Positions 37,897 through 47,652 of a stretch of 64,000 nt of DNA are shown piece after piece. A program made the translations under genes and the position numbers. Under the pieces are notes generated by a model. That model was not told the DNA's origin and did not search any database. It saw only the letters and a list, made by a program, of their open reading frames with translations. The DNA comes from Anaerolineaceae bacterium (GTDB lineage: Bacteria > Chloroflexota > Anaerolineae > Anaerolineales > Anaerolineaceae). How positions within the stretch are numbered: position 1 is the stretch's first letter; each line of letters starts with the position of its first letter. Location: contig PABH01000063.1 of NCBI GenBank assembly GCA_002702705.1, positions 1 to 64,000 of the forward strand, given 5' to 3'.

Positions 37897-40800
37897 TAAT
37901 TATCTCCATGACCATTCCGGCCGTTGTGACCATTATTACTCACTGGTTGTGCTGTTTCTTTCTCATTCGGTAAAAAGACTTTTATCTTTGTTGAATATGC
38001 ACCCAACATTTTACTGATTTCATTTACAGATGTTTCTAAAACAGATTGCATATTTGGTGATTGACGGATTTTATTTGCTGCTTCGAACATCTGCCTTTGG
38101 CGGGCTGCCTGGGTGTTGATTTGGTAAATTAATTCAATTACCGATAATGTAGAAGCAAGATTCGCGCCTAAGGTCACCATAATTTCTAAGTCGGTTTCAT
38201 CAAAAGCAGCAGCTTCTTTTGCTTCAACATTTAACACACCATATAAACGATCACCAAATAAAATAGGAACAGCAAGTTCAGATCGATTGTTTGGACTCAA
38301 GAAAACATATCTTTCATCATTAAATGTGTCGTTAATCTTTACTGCTTTTTTGTAAAGGGCAACTTCACCTATCACACCTTTACCAAATGCGATTCGTCGA
38401 TTTGTGAGTTCTTGTTCATTTCCTGCTACGGCTTGCAGTGTAAGGTATTCATTATTTGTATTCACAAAAACAGATACTTCATAATTTGGCATTGAAGTGT
38501 GAATACTATTAACAATATTTTGATAGGCTTCTTCTGTATTGGTAGCAGTAGCTGCAGCCCGTGAAATTTGATGGGCAAATCTATGTTTACTTAAATTTTC
38601 CTCGGTTCGAGCAAATAAACGAGCAGTTAAAATAGCGGTTGCTAATTGATCTGCGAGAATTTGCAAGGTTTGAATGTCCTCTTCCAAAAAGGCATCTTTT
38701 TCTGTACTTTGAACATCAATAGCTCCGATTACTTCATTCCGCACAATTAGTGGAATTGCTAATTCAGCTTGCGTCTCCGGTAACAAAGGATTGGGATAAT
38801 AATTGATACTTGCAGTTACGTCATTATTAACAACAGGTTTTCCGGTTGCTGTTGCAGCACCAACTGTGGATTGGGACCCAACCGCTAATTTATGTTTGGC
38901 TTCTTTCATTTTTTTGCCGGCTTCGCCCGTAGATTCTTCTAATACGGCATATTCCCCTAATGGATCAATCAAGAAAATAGAGGCATGGTAAAAACCAAAC
39001 CTTTCACGAACCAAATTTACCGCATTGGTTAAGAATGAACGCAGTTCCAAAGTTCCAGATGTATCACGAGCAATTTCAGCAGCTGTTTTAAGTTGTTGTG
39101 CACGGTTTTGTGCAATATCTTCGGCCAATTTTAAGTCAGTTATATCCTGGCTAAATCCGAAAATCCCAATTGGTTGTCCTTTTTCAGAGGTCATTGGAAG
39201 TTTGTAATGTTGAATCCAGCGTTTGCCATTGCCTTTTAGTGAGGTCTGTTCAATTTCACCAATAACCTCTTGATTTTCATTAATGATTTTTTGTTCTTCC
39301 AGATAGGTTTTATTACCAATTTCTGCGCCAAAAAGCTCATTGTCCGTTTTATTAACAAACTGTTTTCGATCCAGTTGCATAAAGTCTGCATAAGAATCGC
39401 TGATTCTGATATAGTGACCTTGATTATCTTTAAATGTCACAAAGTCAGGAATATTGTCTAATAAAGCATTAAATAAATATTGGTCCAATTCAAATTGAGT
39501 TAATGAGGTTGTTAATTCGTTCTTTTGATTGGCATTGTGGATAATAATACTGAGCGAGGGAGTGATACTTTTAAGTAAGTCTAAATCTTTTTCTGTAAAT
39601 CGATTTTCTTTATGGGAATCTTGGATTACTATGGCACCAATGGTCTGGTTTTGAATGATTAAGGGTACCCCCATCCAGGATTTCGCGATTTTTCCGATTA
39701 TTTTTGAACCTAACTTTATTGCTTTTTCTTCAACATTTTCCACAAGTAATAAGGGTTTTTGATTTTGAATGACATAAGAAGTTAAACCTTCTCCTATCGG
39801 GTAAGGTGCCACATCCAATAATTCCTGGTTTTCATAAATATAAGGAATTTCGATGGTTTCTTGTTCCTTGTTATAAAGCGCAAATAAGAGATTGATATCA
39901 TCACCAAGAGTAGAAGAAAGAATTTTGTGGGTAGAGTGAAAAATTAATTGGAGATCATCTTCTATTCCGATTGATTCAATAAGTGTAGCCAGAATTTCAA
40001 GGTTGTTTTTTCTGGTTTCGAGCAAATTAAATTGAATTAATTTTTCGATCGCATTACCGGTTACTTCTGCAAGATTAACAAATGGGTCTAAAACGACATT
40101 ATTAAATTCTTTTAATTCTCGTGAACCAAGGGCAATCAATTTAAATGGTTTCCCGGATTTATTTATAGGGAGTAAAGCTGCCGAGATACAACCTCGCCGA
40201 TTTAAAAACGAAAATAAATTTTTAAAATTGACTTCATTTTCAAGATCATTACTGATAATAACAAGTTGATCTTCCAATAAATTTAAGTTCTGATCCTCTA
40301 ATGGAATTGCAATATTTGAAAGATTTGTTTGAAACTTTTTGCCTTTACGATCGCTGAACTTTACTAAACGGAGATGATGAGGAGAGATTTCAAAAATAGC
40401 ACTAACATAGTTGGTTTTATCCAGTGCCTGGTAAACACTTTCGATGATTTCTTCTTCATCGGTTAAAGTCGATATTTGTTTTGTCGTTTGATATAAAATA
40501 TTCGTTGACGTAAGATCAAACTGGGTCGATTCGAGTAAGGATAAGTTTCGAATACCACTTCCAATTTGTCCAGCTAATGCTTCAAGAGCTTTTACAAACT
40601 CCGTGTCAAAAACATTGATCTGATCAGATTGAATATCTAAAACACCTAGAATTTCATCTCCTACCCGAATTGGAACTTGAACCAATGCTTTGGAGTTTGG
40701 TATTAATATTCCCTTATAATGAAATACATCTTCTTGATCCACATTATTAGAAACGTAACTTTGTTTATTTTTAATTACGTTTCCAATGATTGAATTAACA

Positions 40801-42227
40801 TTTAATGGCACAAAAAAATCGTCAAGATAGGATTCATCGAAAGAGGGGTTTTTAAACGTATTTACATATCCCCTGAGATTTAATTGATTAAACACTTTGT
40901 CAACTAAATACACCCCAGTGTAGTGGAAACCAAAATGGTCCGTGATGAGATTAACTGCATTGTTAATAATCTCGTCCTGAGAAGCCGCTGAGGTTGCCAA
41001 TTGCGCAATTTGAGAAGCTGTATTCATTTGTTGCGTACGGGCAACCACTTTCTCTTCCAGGGATCTGTACAATGCGGAAAGCTGTTCAACCATTTGATTA
41101 AAGGCATAAGCCAACAATCCGATTTCATCACGGCGGTTAACCTTTGCTCGATGATGCCATTCTCCTTGGGCAAACCTGTTTGCACTTTCAGACAAACGAA
41201 TCAAAGGATTAATAATTTGGGATGCACCGTAATAAACGATCATACCGCTGATTAGAATTAAATTTAGAAATATAAATAAATTAAAAGGACCAATGGAATT
41301 TACTTGGGCCAGTGCAATACTCTCAGGAAGGGTAACTAGTAAGCTTGTATTCAACCCATCAAGTGGATAAGAATACAAAAAATAAGATTTGTTATTGAGA
41401 GAAAAAGTTCTTCGTTTAATATTTTTGGGATTGATATTTTTTATTTCGGTTTGTTGGTCAATTGAAAGAGGTATTAGTTCATATCCATTTAATTCAGGAT
41501 TGAAAGAAATTAGCAAATCATTTTTTAATTGATAAAAAGCTTTTGAATTGGGATAATAGTTTGCAATGGTTTCAAATATTTGATTGGGTAAGGTGTTTCG
41601 AGCAATACCCACTAAAAAAACAGGTGATTTTTCACTATCAAACTTTACGGGAGAAACAGACAATTCGATTAAATCTTCAGGGAATAATTCTTTTAAATCA
41701 TAAACCAAGTAGTTTACTGGTTGGTTTGCGTTAATCGCTTGCCGGATTGATGGTATATCGAATAAATTGATATCATTCCATCGTATATTTGACGAAAGGA
41801 TGATTGTGCCTTCATCATTCATTAGGAATGTTTGGTCAAATTCAGAATCCCTTTGACTATTATTAATCAAAGTGTCAAAGGAATCCAAAATTCTTTCTCT
41901 ATAAAAAACTTGTTCGTCTGCCGGAGTATCCGGATTTGAAATTGTTTTAATGTAAGTTAAAAAATTGTTGTCATCCGCTACACTGGTTATCGCTTTTGTT
42001 TTTTCTTCAGCATATTGATCAATTTGATGTCCAATGGCGTTTCCCGTATTTATTAATTGACTAGTGGTCTGGTCTTTGATTAGTGAAGTGGAGCGAAAGT
42101 AGGTTATTCCACCAATTAAGCCCACAGGAATAATGGTCAAAAGCAGCATAACTAAAATGATAGACCTTGTTAAACTACGATTAAATTGTGGTTTTTTGGT
42201 TTGGAATTGTGAACTTACATCCGCCAT
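37896..42227 (-). CDS. Large membrane sensor: Cache, HAMP, five GAF and one PAS, no output domain
   Basis: About 1443 residues. Helix near 20-40, extracytoplasmic Cache-like domain (about 45-300), second helix, HAMP (QIINPLIRLSESANRFAQG), three GAF domains, a PAS domain (DNIPDFVTFKDNQGHYIRISD, ending ITDLKLAE), then two more GAF domains and the shared C-terminal helix module plus a tail NNGHNGRNGHGDN. No kinase or other effector domain. ATG at 42227 has an aggaga site and lies 14 nt after the upstream receiver gene, so it is preferred over the ATG at 42254. Confidence 0.88.
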   Translation of the reverse strand: MADVSSQFQTKKPQFNRSLTRSIILVMLLLTIIPVGLIGGITYFRSTSLIKDQTTSQLINTGNAIGHQIDQYAEEKTKAITSVADDNNFLTYIKTISNPDTPADEQVFYRERILDSFDTLINNSQRDSEFDQTFLMNDEGTIILSSNIRWNDINLFDIPSIRQAINANQPVNYLVYDLKELFPEDLIELSVSPVKFDSEKSPVFLVGIARNTLPNQIFETIANYYPNSKAFYQLKNDLLISFNPELNGYELIPLSIDQQTEIKNINPKNIKRRTFSLNNKSYFLYSYPLDGLNTSLLVTLPESIALAQVNSIGPFNLFIFLNLILISGMIVYYGASQIINPLIRLSESANRFAQGEWHHRAKVNRRDEIGLLAYAFNQMVEQLSALYRSLEEKVVARTQQMNTASQIAQLATSAASQDEIINNAVNLITDHFGFHYTGVYLVDKVFNQLNLRGYVNTFKNPSFDESYLDDFFVPLNVNSIIGNVIKNKQSYVSNNVDQEDVFHYKGILIPNSKALVQVPIRVGDEILGVLDIQSDQINVFDTEFVKALEALAGQIGSGIRNLSLLESTQFDLTSTNILYQTTKQISTLTDEEEIIESVYQALDKTNYVSAIFEISPHHLRLVKFSDRKGKKFQTNLSNIAIPLEDQNLNLLEDQLVIISNDLENEVNFKNLFSFLNRRGCISAALLPINKSGKPFKLIALGSRELKEFNNVVLDPFVNLAEVTGNAIEKLIQFNLLETRKNNLEILATLIESIGIEDDLQLIFHSTHKILSSTLGDDINLLFALYNKEQETIEIPYIYENQELLDVAPYPIGEGLTSYVIQNQKPLLLVENVEEKAIKLGSKIIGKIAKSWMGVPLIIQNQTIGAIVIQDSHKENRFTEKDLDLLKSITPSLSIIIHNANQKNELTTSLTQFELDQYLFNALLDNIPDFVTFKDNQGHYIRISDSYADFMQLDRKQFVNKTDNELFGAEIGNKTYLEEQKIINENQEVIGEIEQTSLKGNGKRWIQHYKLPMTSEKGQPIGIFGFSQDITDLKLAEDIAQNRAQQLKTAAEIARDTSGTLELRSFLTNAVNLVRERFGFYHASIFLIDPLGEYAVLEESTGEAGKKMKEAKHKLAVGSQSTVGAATATGKPVVNNDVTASINYYPNPLLPETQAELAIPLIVRNEVIGAIDVQSTEKDAFLEEDIQTLQILADQLATAILTARLFARTEENLSKHRFAHQISRAAATATNTEEAYQNIVNSIHTSMPNYEVSVFVNTNNEYLTLQAVAGNEQELTNRRIAFGKGVIGEVALYKKAVKINDTFNDERYVFLSPNNRSELAVPILFGDRLYGVLNVEAKEAAAFDETDLEIMVTLGANLASTLSVIELIYQINTQAARQRQMFEAANKIRQSPNMQSVLETSVNEISKMLGAYSTKIKVFLPNEKETAQPVSNNGHNGRNGHGDN

Positions 42228-42241
42228 TTTTTCTCCTGTTA

Positions 42242-42652
42242 TTACAATTCCCAAACGGGGGTTCCGGAGAGAATCCGGTTAATTTGGTCGGGAAATCGAT
42301 CTGGATCGAGAGGTTTGCCGATAAATCCATCAAAACCGGCATTCTTTGCTTTATTGATTTGTGCTTGATCGGCTTCTGCTGTCACTGCAATGACAGGAAT
42401 AGTTCTTAGTTTTTCGGATTCGCGGATTTTTTTTAAGGCACTATAACCATCTTCATAAGGCAATCGAATATCGAGTAATATTAAATCCAATTTTGGTAAA
42501 GTGTCTGCGTACTCCACAACTTCATACCCTGAAGTTTTCCATTCACAATGAATTCCTAAAAACCCTAATAACCTTGCAATTAGGACAAAATTAGAAACGT
42601 TATCTTCAACGACAAGTACAGAGATGTCTTTAGTTCCCGATGTTGATTGCAT
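42242..42652 (-). CDS. Stand-alone receiver-domain protein (CheY-like)
   Basis: 136 residues: VVEDN acidic pocket, LLDIRLPYEDG phosphoacceptor Asp, TAEAD switch Thr and GKPLD lysine. No effector domain. It lies 28 nt after the other receiver gene and 14 nt before the large sensor; it probably works as a phospho-shuttle or allosteric switch in the hybrid-kinase phosphorelay of this locus. Confidence 0.9.
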   Translation of the reverse strand: MQSTSGTKDISVLVVEDNVSNFVLIARLLGFLGIHCEWKTSGYEVVEYADTLPKLDLILLDIRLPYEDGYSALKKIRESEKLRTIPVIAVTAEADQAQINKAKNAGFDGFIGKPLDPDRFPDQINRILSGTPVWEL

Positions 42653-42680
42653 ATCGTCAGTCTTATTCCTTATCTGTAAT

Positions 42681-43058
42681 TTATAACTTTAAAAACTCTG
42701 ACAATTGATCTAAAAAAGTATCCACATTAATTGGCTTTTCAATATACCCATCACAGCCTGCTTGAAGAACTTTTTCTCTGTCGCCTCGCATAACATTTGC
42801 TGTGATCGCGACAATAGGTACGGAAGCATATCCTGGTTTTTCCTTAATTAAGTTTGTTAAAGAATAACCATCCATATCAGGCATGTTGATATCCATTAAT
42901 ATTAAATTGGGTGGATTAATTGTTTCTACGAGGGATAAAGCTTGGGCTGCGTTTTCGGCTTCTATCACTTGGTAATTTTCCGATTGTAATAAACGCCGGA
43001 TTAATACTCGGTTTTCGAAATTATCTTCCACGTGCAAAATCATCGGTGTATCTGCCAT
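42681..43058 (-). CDS. Stand-alone receiver-domain protein (CheY/DivK-like)
   Basis: 125 residues: HVEDN acidic residues, LMDINMPDMDG phosphoacceptor Asp, ITANVMRGD switch and EKPIN lysine, closest in pattern to DivK-type single receivers. First gene of the minus-strand signalling run; ATG follows a ccggagg ribosome site. Confidence 0.9.
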   Translation of the reverse strand: MADTPMILHVEDNFENRVLIRRLLQSENYQVIEAENAAQALSLVETINPPNLILMDINMPDMDGYSLTNLIKEKPGYASVPIVAITANVMRGDREKVLQAGCDGYIEKPINVDTFLDQLSEFLKL

Positions 43059-43216
43059 GTCGTTCGACCTCCGGATTTGATTTTAGCATAAAGAAATTGT
43101 TGTACACGTAAAAAGGGTATGAAAAAATGTACACTGCTACCAACGTAATTATAAAACTTGGTTTCCTGATCGCACTTTGCCTTACACTTTTGTTAATTTT
43201 ATCCCAAAAATAAAAA

Positions 43217-43240
43217 AACAGACTGCTTTGCAGTCTGAAA
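43217..43240. terminator. Terminator hairpin after tRNA-Gly
   Basis: Perfect 8-bp stem cagactgc (43219-43226) / gcagtctg (43230-43237) with a 3-nt loop, flanked by A-runs on the plus strand on both sides, hence T-runs on the minus strand after the hairpin. It lies just downstream of the minus-strand tRNA-Gly. Confidence 0.8.
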
Positions 43241-43244
43241 AAAG

Positions 43245-43315
43245 AGCGGGCAACGGGAATTGAACCCGTGATTAATGCTTGGGAAGCATTCGTTTTACCC
43301 CTAAACTATGCCCGC
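43245..43315 (-). tRNA. tRNA-Gly(CCC)
   Basis: 71-nt cloverleaf on the minus strand: acceptor gcgggca/tgcccgc, anticodon stem aatgc/gcatt with loop TTCCCAA (anticodon CCC, reads GGG), T arm acggg-ttcaatt-cccgt. CCA is not encoded. Confidence 0.93.
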
Positions 43316-43365
43316 AGTCCAATTGTTTCTTGTGTGACGGATTATAGCTAACCTTAAGGCGGGTG

Positions 43366-44193
43366 TCAAGCTGAGTTTTTTTGTGGGGAAGATGATTTTT
43401 TCTGATTGTTTCCTGGTTTAAATATAAGTTGATCAAATTCTGAGAAAACATATTTTTTAATAAAGGTAACCGCCATGATTGATGCAAGGGCTGAGGATGA
43501 AAAAATCATAGCCATAATTACAAATTGATAAATTCCTGCATATATTGGATCACTACCGGAAAGGATCATGCCTGTCATAATGCCGGGTATCCAAACAATC
43601 CCAAGCGATCGTAGAGAATCAATGCGAGGAATTAAAGCTGCAGAAATTGCAGAACGAATATGAGGGCGGATTACAATATTAGGCGAAGCTCCCAAAGCCA
43701 AACCACTTTCAATTTCACCGGTATGATTGAGCACTTGTGATTTAAATCTTTCTAACGATAGTGCTGATGTGTTCATTGAATTGGCGATAATCATACTGCC
43801 AACAGGGATGATGGATTTAAGGTCCCATTCGATAACGCCTAATAATGTCATGGTTATAATCACCAACCCCGATCCGAAGGCGACAGCTTTAAATGTAATT
43901 GTTTTCGCGTGAGGGATTCCTTTTGCTCTTCTTCCAGCAATTGTTCCGGCTGCATACATCATGGCTGCTAGGATGGGTATTGCTAAAATTAATGGCCCTG
44001 TAAAGACAAATATCAAAACTAAACTTATAAGAACTATTTGAATTATTGATCGCAATAGCGCAATCAGACTGTCTTTTAGAATATCTATTTGTTTTGTTTT
44101 CGCAAAGGTTATCACTCCAAGAGATAAAATGGCTGCAATGGAAGCCTGAATAACACCAATGAGAATTTGATTGTTTGTTAGGTTTGTTAACAT
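43366..44193 (-). CDS. FetB-like ABC transporter permease (UPF0014 family)
   Basis: 275 residues with about seven hydrophobic helices and the family's GRRAKGIPHAKTI loop and PGIMTGMILSGSDP segment. FetB with its ATPase FetA exports iron or protects against metal/oxidative stress in Escherichia coli. The gene starts 3 nt after the ATPase stop, a two-gene operon. Substrate is by homology only. Confidence 0.85.
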   Translation of the reverse strand: MLTNLTNNQILIGVIQASIAAILSLGVITFAKTKQIDILKDSLIALLRSIIQIVLISLVLIFVFTGPLILAIPILAAMMYAAGTIAGRRAKGIPHAKTITFKAVAFGSGLVIITMTLLGVIEWDLKSIIPVGSMIIANSMNTSALSLERFKSQVLNHTGEIESGLALGASPNIVIRPHIRSAISAALIPRIDSLRSLGIVWIPGIMTGMILSGSDPIYAGIYQFVIMAMIFSSSALASIMAVTFIKKYVFSEFDQLIFKPGNNQKKSSSPQKNSA

Positions 44194-44196
44194 AAT

Positions 44197-44862
44197 TTAA
44201 ATTTCCAAATAAGAGTCTAACTTTCCTTGTTTCATAATCATACGGTGTGTCGCAAATCGTTGTGTTTGATCAATATTATGGGTAACAAACAAGCAGGTAA
44301 GCTTTTCTTCTTTGATGATTGTGGCCAATAAATCTTCAATCAGTATCTGTGCATCCGGATCCAGTGCCGCAGTTGGTTCATCTAGTAGTAGTAATTCCGG
44401 TTTATTTGCTAATGTACGGGCTAATGAAACTCTTTGTGCTTCCCCACCCGATAAAGTGGATACATCACGTTGTTCAAATCCTGATAAATCAACACGATCT
44501 AAAAGATTGGAGATTTCTTGATCTGTAATGGAACCTCCGCTATTCATGGGTCCAAATTGTATGTTTTCTTGAACGGTACCTGGAAATAAATAGGCTTGCT
44601 GCATCAACATACCTGCCTTTTTACGAAGGTTCATAGGCATTATTTCTTTTGTATTGAGGCCATTAAGCAATATGATTCCAGAGGTGGGTTCATCGAGCCG
44701 GTTGATTAATCTTAAAAAAGATGATTTACCAGCACCACTTGGTCCGGTTATGGCCACAATACTTTCTTTAGGTACTTTAATGTTAATATCATCAACGATG
44801 ATCTTATCGTTAAATTTCCGGGTAAGGTGAATGGTTTCTAATTCAGGTGATAATTCAGACAT
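44197..44862 (-). CDS. FetA-like ABC transporter ATPase
   Basis: 221 residues with Walker A GPSGAGKSS, signature LSGGEAQR, Walker B LLLLDEPTAALD and H-loop VTHN. Paired with the UPF0014 permease, so the call FetA-like rests on context; the sequence alone would also fit phosphate or amino-acid ATPases. Confidence 0.87.
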   Translation of the reverse strand: MSELSPELETIHLTRKFNDKIIVDDINIKVPKESIVAITGPSGAGKSSFLRLINRLDEPTSGIILLNGLNTKEIMPMNLRKKAGMLMQQAYLFPGTVQENIQFGPMNSGGSITDQEISNLLDRVDLSGFEQRDVSTLSGGEAQRVSLARTLANKPELLLLDEPTAALDPDAQILIEDLLATIIKEEKLTCLFVTHNIDQTQRFATHRMIMKQGKLDSYLEI

Positions 44863-44985
44863 AGATGTATTCTACTATGCTTGTCAATTATTTTGTCTTT
44901 TTTGTACCAGGAAGTAATCAAATAATTTCATTGAGAAAAAAATAGTTTAAATTGATAAAGAAATAAGGTCACTTTTATTATATAT

Positions 44986-45399
44986 TCAGATTTTAGGTGT
45001 CATTATTATCGCGTCTATTGGACAAACTTGGCAGCAGAACCCACATCCTATACATCGTTTTATATTTAATAAATAATTAAAATGGTTGGTGTTTTGATAT
45101 AAATTTTGTTCAATTGCATTCACAGGACAGGCATATAAACAAATATTACAAGATGTGCACTGAGTTTGATTCCAAGAGGGGATTTTCCATTCCTTTTTCA
45201 ATAATAAAGAACAAACCTCACCTTCACAATCGATAATGGCTTCGGATCGACAAACTTTTCCGCAAACACCACAAGATATACAACGTTCGGGATCAATAGT
45301 ATGAACTTGTTTATTATGGCCTGTTATCGCTTCGGCTGGGCATATATTTGCACATGCTGTACAACCATTACAATTAGTAGGCAATATTTGATAAGTCAT
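44986..45399 (-). CDS. Polyferredoxin with four [4Fe-4S] motifs
   Basis: 137 residues with four CxxCxxC motifs (CNGCTAC, CISCGVC, CTSCNIC, CIGCGFC), each followed by a more distant CP or CR, giving up to four [4Fe-4S] clusters. It overlaps the end of the aldehyde:ferredoxin oxidoreductase gene by 4 nt (ATGA), so it is likely the dedicated electron carrier of that enzyme. Confidence 0.9.
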   Translation of the reverse strand: MTYQILPTNCNGCTACANICPAEAITGHNKQVHTIDPERCISCGVCGKVCRSEAIIDCEGEVCSLLLKKEWKIPSWNQTQCTSCNICLYACPVNAIEQNLYQNTNHFNYLLNIKRCIGCGFCCQVCPIDAIIMTPKI

Positions 45400-47366
45400 T
45401 GGTTATCCTGAGATTCAACATAGATTGAGATAATTCGGTTGCTAATTTGATCTGTTGGTTGCCCCGTTTTTTCATTCCAACCTAACTCTTGAAAATAAGC
45501 TGGAACAATTTCATTTAAATTCACCTTGCGATTTTGATTAGCACCTTTTTTTTGTGGAGGAAGACCGATCGCTCTTGGCGTGATGCTATGAATTAGAGAT
45601 TCTGAGTGTTTCTGGTTAAAAACCTGTTTTAATTCGTGTATATTGTATCCGATTTGCATATAGTCTTCCGGTGTGTTTTGCCAACCCGTGGCGGCGTTTA
45701 ACCACTCGAAAATCGGGAATCGGTGAACACCAATAAATGCACCAAACAAACAAGCCCCGGCACCATTTAAAAGTGATATAAATTTGGAATTGGCTACAGC
45801 CGCCAAAACATTTTCTCTGGAAGATTGGTATTTTTTATTTTTATGATAAAACCTACTTATTTTGGGATAGGAATTTAATTTTTTCCATAAGGAAAACATT
45901 TCATAATATAGATTTGATCCTAAGGTATGGCGCCCTGGCGTGGCTTCTACTACTGCGTGGATCGCAAAACCAGGGTCATTTCGAGGATCATGCATAGCCA
46001 ATTCTTGTCCGCTGGCATGAACCGGATTTGACATTTTTGAATTACCTAATTTCTGAGCAGCAATTTTTGCTCCATCTGTCAAGAATGCGCCAAATTTTTC
46101 TCTATGGACCATCTGGTGTATTAATTCAGGTAATATTTGTGAATTACCCCAAGTTAGATTTAAACCCCCCGTCTCTTCTAATGAAAGAATACCTTTTTCA
46201 AAACACTCATAAGCATATGCAATGGAAGCTCCAGCTGAGATAGAATCCATGCCTGCTCGATTTAGGATATCATTAATTTCGTAAATAGAACTTATATCTT
46301 CATTTAATAAAAGACTGCCAAATGCTGTTACGGTTTCGTATTCAGGCTTGTGGGTTTCTCCGTCACGATTAGGAAATTTTGAAATACCCCCACAACCGAG
46401 AGGGCAGGAATAACAATGATATTTATTGATTTCAAGTTTTTGAAATCGATCCGGATTATATTTAATATTTTGTTTCGATCTAAAATCCCCGTGGTAGCCA
46501 TCCCAATTCTTTACTGGAGCGTCTCCTTGTTCCAATGAAGTTATATTCATTGAAACGGTTCCCCATTTTTTTAATAAGATTTTGTATAACATCCCGTCAA
46601 TTGCCATTTGAAACGGCAAAATACGCATGATCATTCCAAGAAATCCTGTCATAAAACCAGGCAAAAAAGGTGGTTGAAACTGTATATACCGATTAAATTG
46701 ATGGGAGAGTTTTTTCATTTTTTCCGGTGAATGAGCAGCAATTTTTTTATTGCCTGTTATCACAATTGCCTTTAGCTTTTTTGACCCCATTACAGCACCT
46801 AAACCGGAACGGGCAGCCATTCGTCCACGGTCGTTAACAATACCCGAGATTAGGGATAAGTTCTCTCCTGCTTGGCCGATTACAGCTACACTGGGTTGTT
46901 GTGGTTGATATTTTTTGATTAACGCGTTTTCGGTTTCAATCGCATCGATTCCCCAATATTCCTCAGCTGGAAGAATCATAACTTGATCGTTTTTGATATA
47001 AATATATACGGGGTGACTGCTGGTTCCTTTGATAAAAATCCCATCATATCCCGCTTGTTTTATCGCCGGGGCGAGATTTCCACCGCAATTTGCATCACCC
47101 CACGTGTTTGTTAAAGGTGATTTTGCTGCCACTATCCAACGTCCTGTTAAAAAACTACCTGTTCCGGTTAATAACCCGGAAACAAAAGCCAATATATTAT
47201 CCTCCCCTAATGGATCGGAGTTGGGTGGGATATGTTTATTTAAGATCACCGCAGCTAATCCCAATCCAGACAATACATTTTTATAAAGTTCTTCAGGTAT
47301 TTTTTCTTCGTAAGAGGTTTTATTTGATAAATCTACCCATAATATTTTTCCGGTGACAGCATGCAT
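45396..47366 (-). CDS. Aldehyde:ferredoxin oxidoreductase (tungsten/molybdopterin type)
   Basis: 656 residues of the AOR family: N-terminal ILWVDLSN, pterin-loop GDANCGGNLAPAIKQAGYDGIFIKG, a CYSCPLGCGG cluster region and DPRNDPGFAIH. These enzymes oxidise aldehydes to acids with a tungsten bis-pterin and one [4Fe-4S], reducing ferredoxin. The ferredoxin made here could feed the bifurcating hydrogenase of this window; that link is inference. Slightly longer than the archaeal enzymes (about 605 residues). Substrate cannot be assigned. Confidence 0.88.
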   Translation of the reverse strand: MHAVTGKILWVDLSNKTSYEEKIPEELYKNVLSGLGLAAVILNKHIPPNSDPLGEDNILAFVSGLLTGTGSFLTGRWIVAAKSPLTNTWGDANCGGNLAPAIKQAGYDGIFIKGTSSHPVYIYIKNDQVMILPAEEYWGIDAIETENALIKKYQPQQPSVAVIGQAGENLSLISGIVNDRGRMAARSGLGAVMGSKKLKAIVITGNKKIAAHSPEKMKKLSHQFNRYIQFQPPFLPGFMTGFLGMIMRILPFQMAIDGMLYKILLKKWGTVSMNITSLEQGDAPVKNWDGYHGDFRSKQNIKYNPDRFQKLEINKYHCYSCPLGCGGISKFPNRDGETHKPEYETVTAFGSLLLNEDISSIYEINDILNRAGMDSISAGASIAYAYECFEKGILSLEETGGLNLTWGNSQILPELIHQMVHREKFGAFLTDGAKIAAQKLGNSKMSNPVHASGQELAMHDPRNDPGFAIHAVVEATPGRHTLGSNLYYEMFSLWKKLNSYPKISRFYHKNKKYQSSRENVLAAVANSKFISLLNGAGACLFGAFIGVHRFPIFEWLNAATGWQNTPEDYMQIGYNIHELKQVFNQKHSESLIHSITPRAIGLPPQKKGANQNRKVNLNEIVPAYFQELGWNEKTGQPTDQISNRIISIYVESQDNQ

Positions 47367-47508
47367 GATATCCTCATTATCAGTATTTGGTTATTTGTAA
47401 AATAATTATTGGTTTTGAATTAAGAAATAGTAATAAAGTTTTACAAATTATATCCTTTATAATTGGTTTAATCCGGTTGTTGATGTTAGAAAGAATTCAA
47501 TTACGCGT

Positions 47509-47537
47509 TTGATTTTTAATTAGGCTTCGGCTATATT
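47509..47537 (+). promoter_or_regulatory. Candidate promoter of the SARP regulator gene
   Basis: TTGATT (47509-47514), 17-bp spacer, TATATT (47532-47537), then a leader of about 110 nt to the ATG at 47653. Found in the divergent gap between AOR and the regulator. Confidence 0.45.
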
Positions 47538-47652
47538 TTATAATGGTAATGTTTTTCCAAACAATATCCTTGTTACCATAAATTAATAAAAAAAAATATG
47601 CCTACTGCAATATTTTTTTAATCGGATCTATTTCTGTTTTTAAGGAAGTTTT

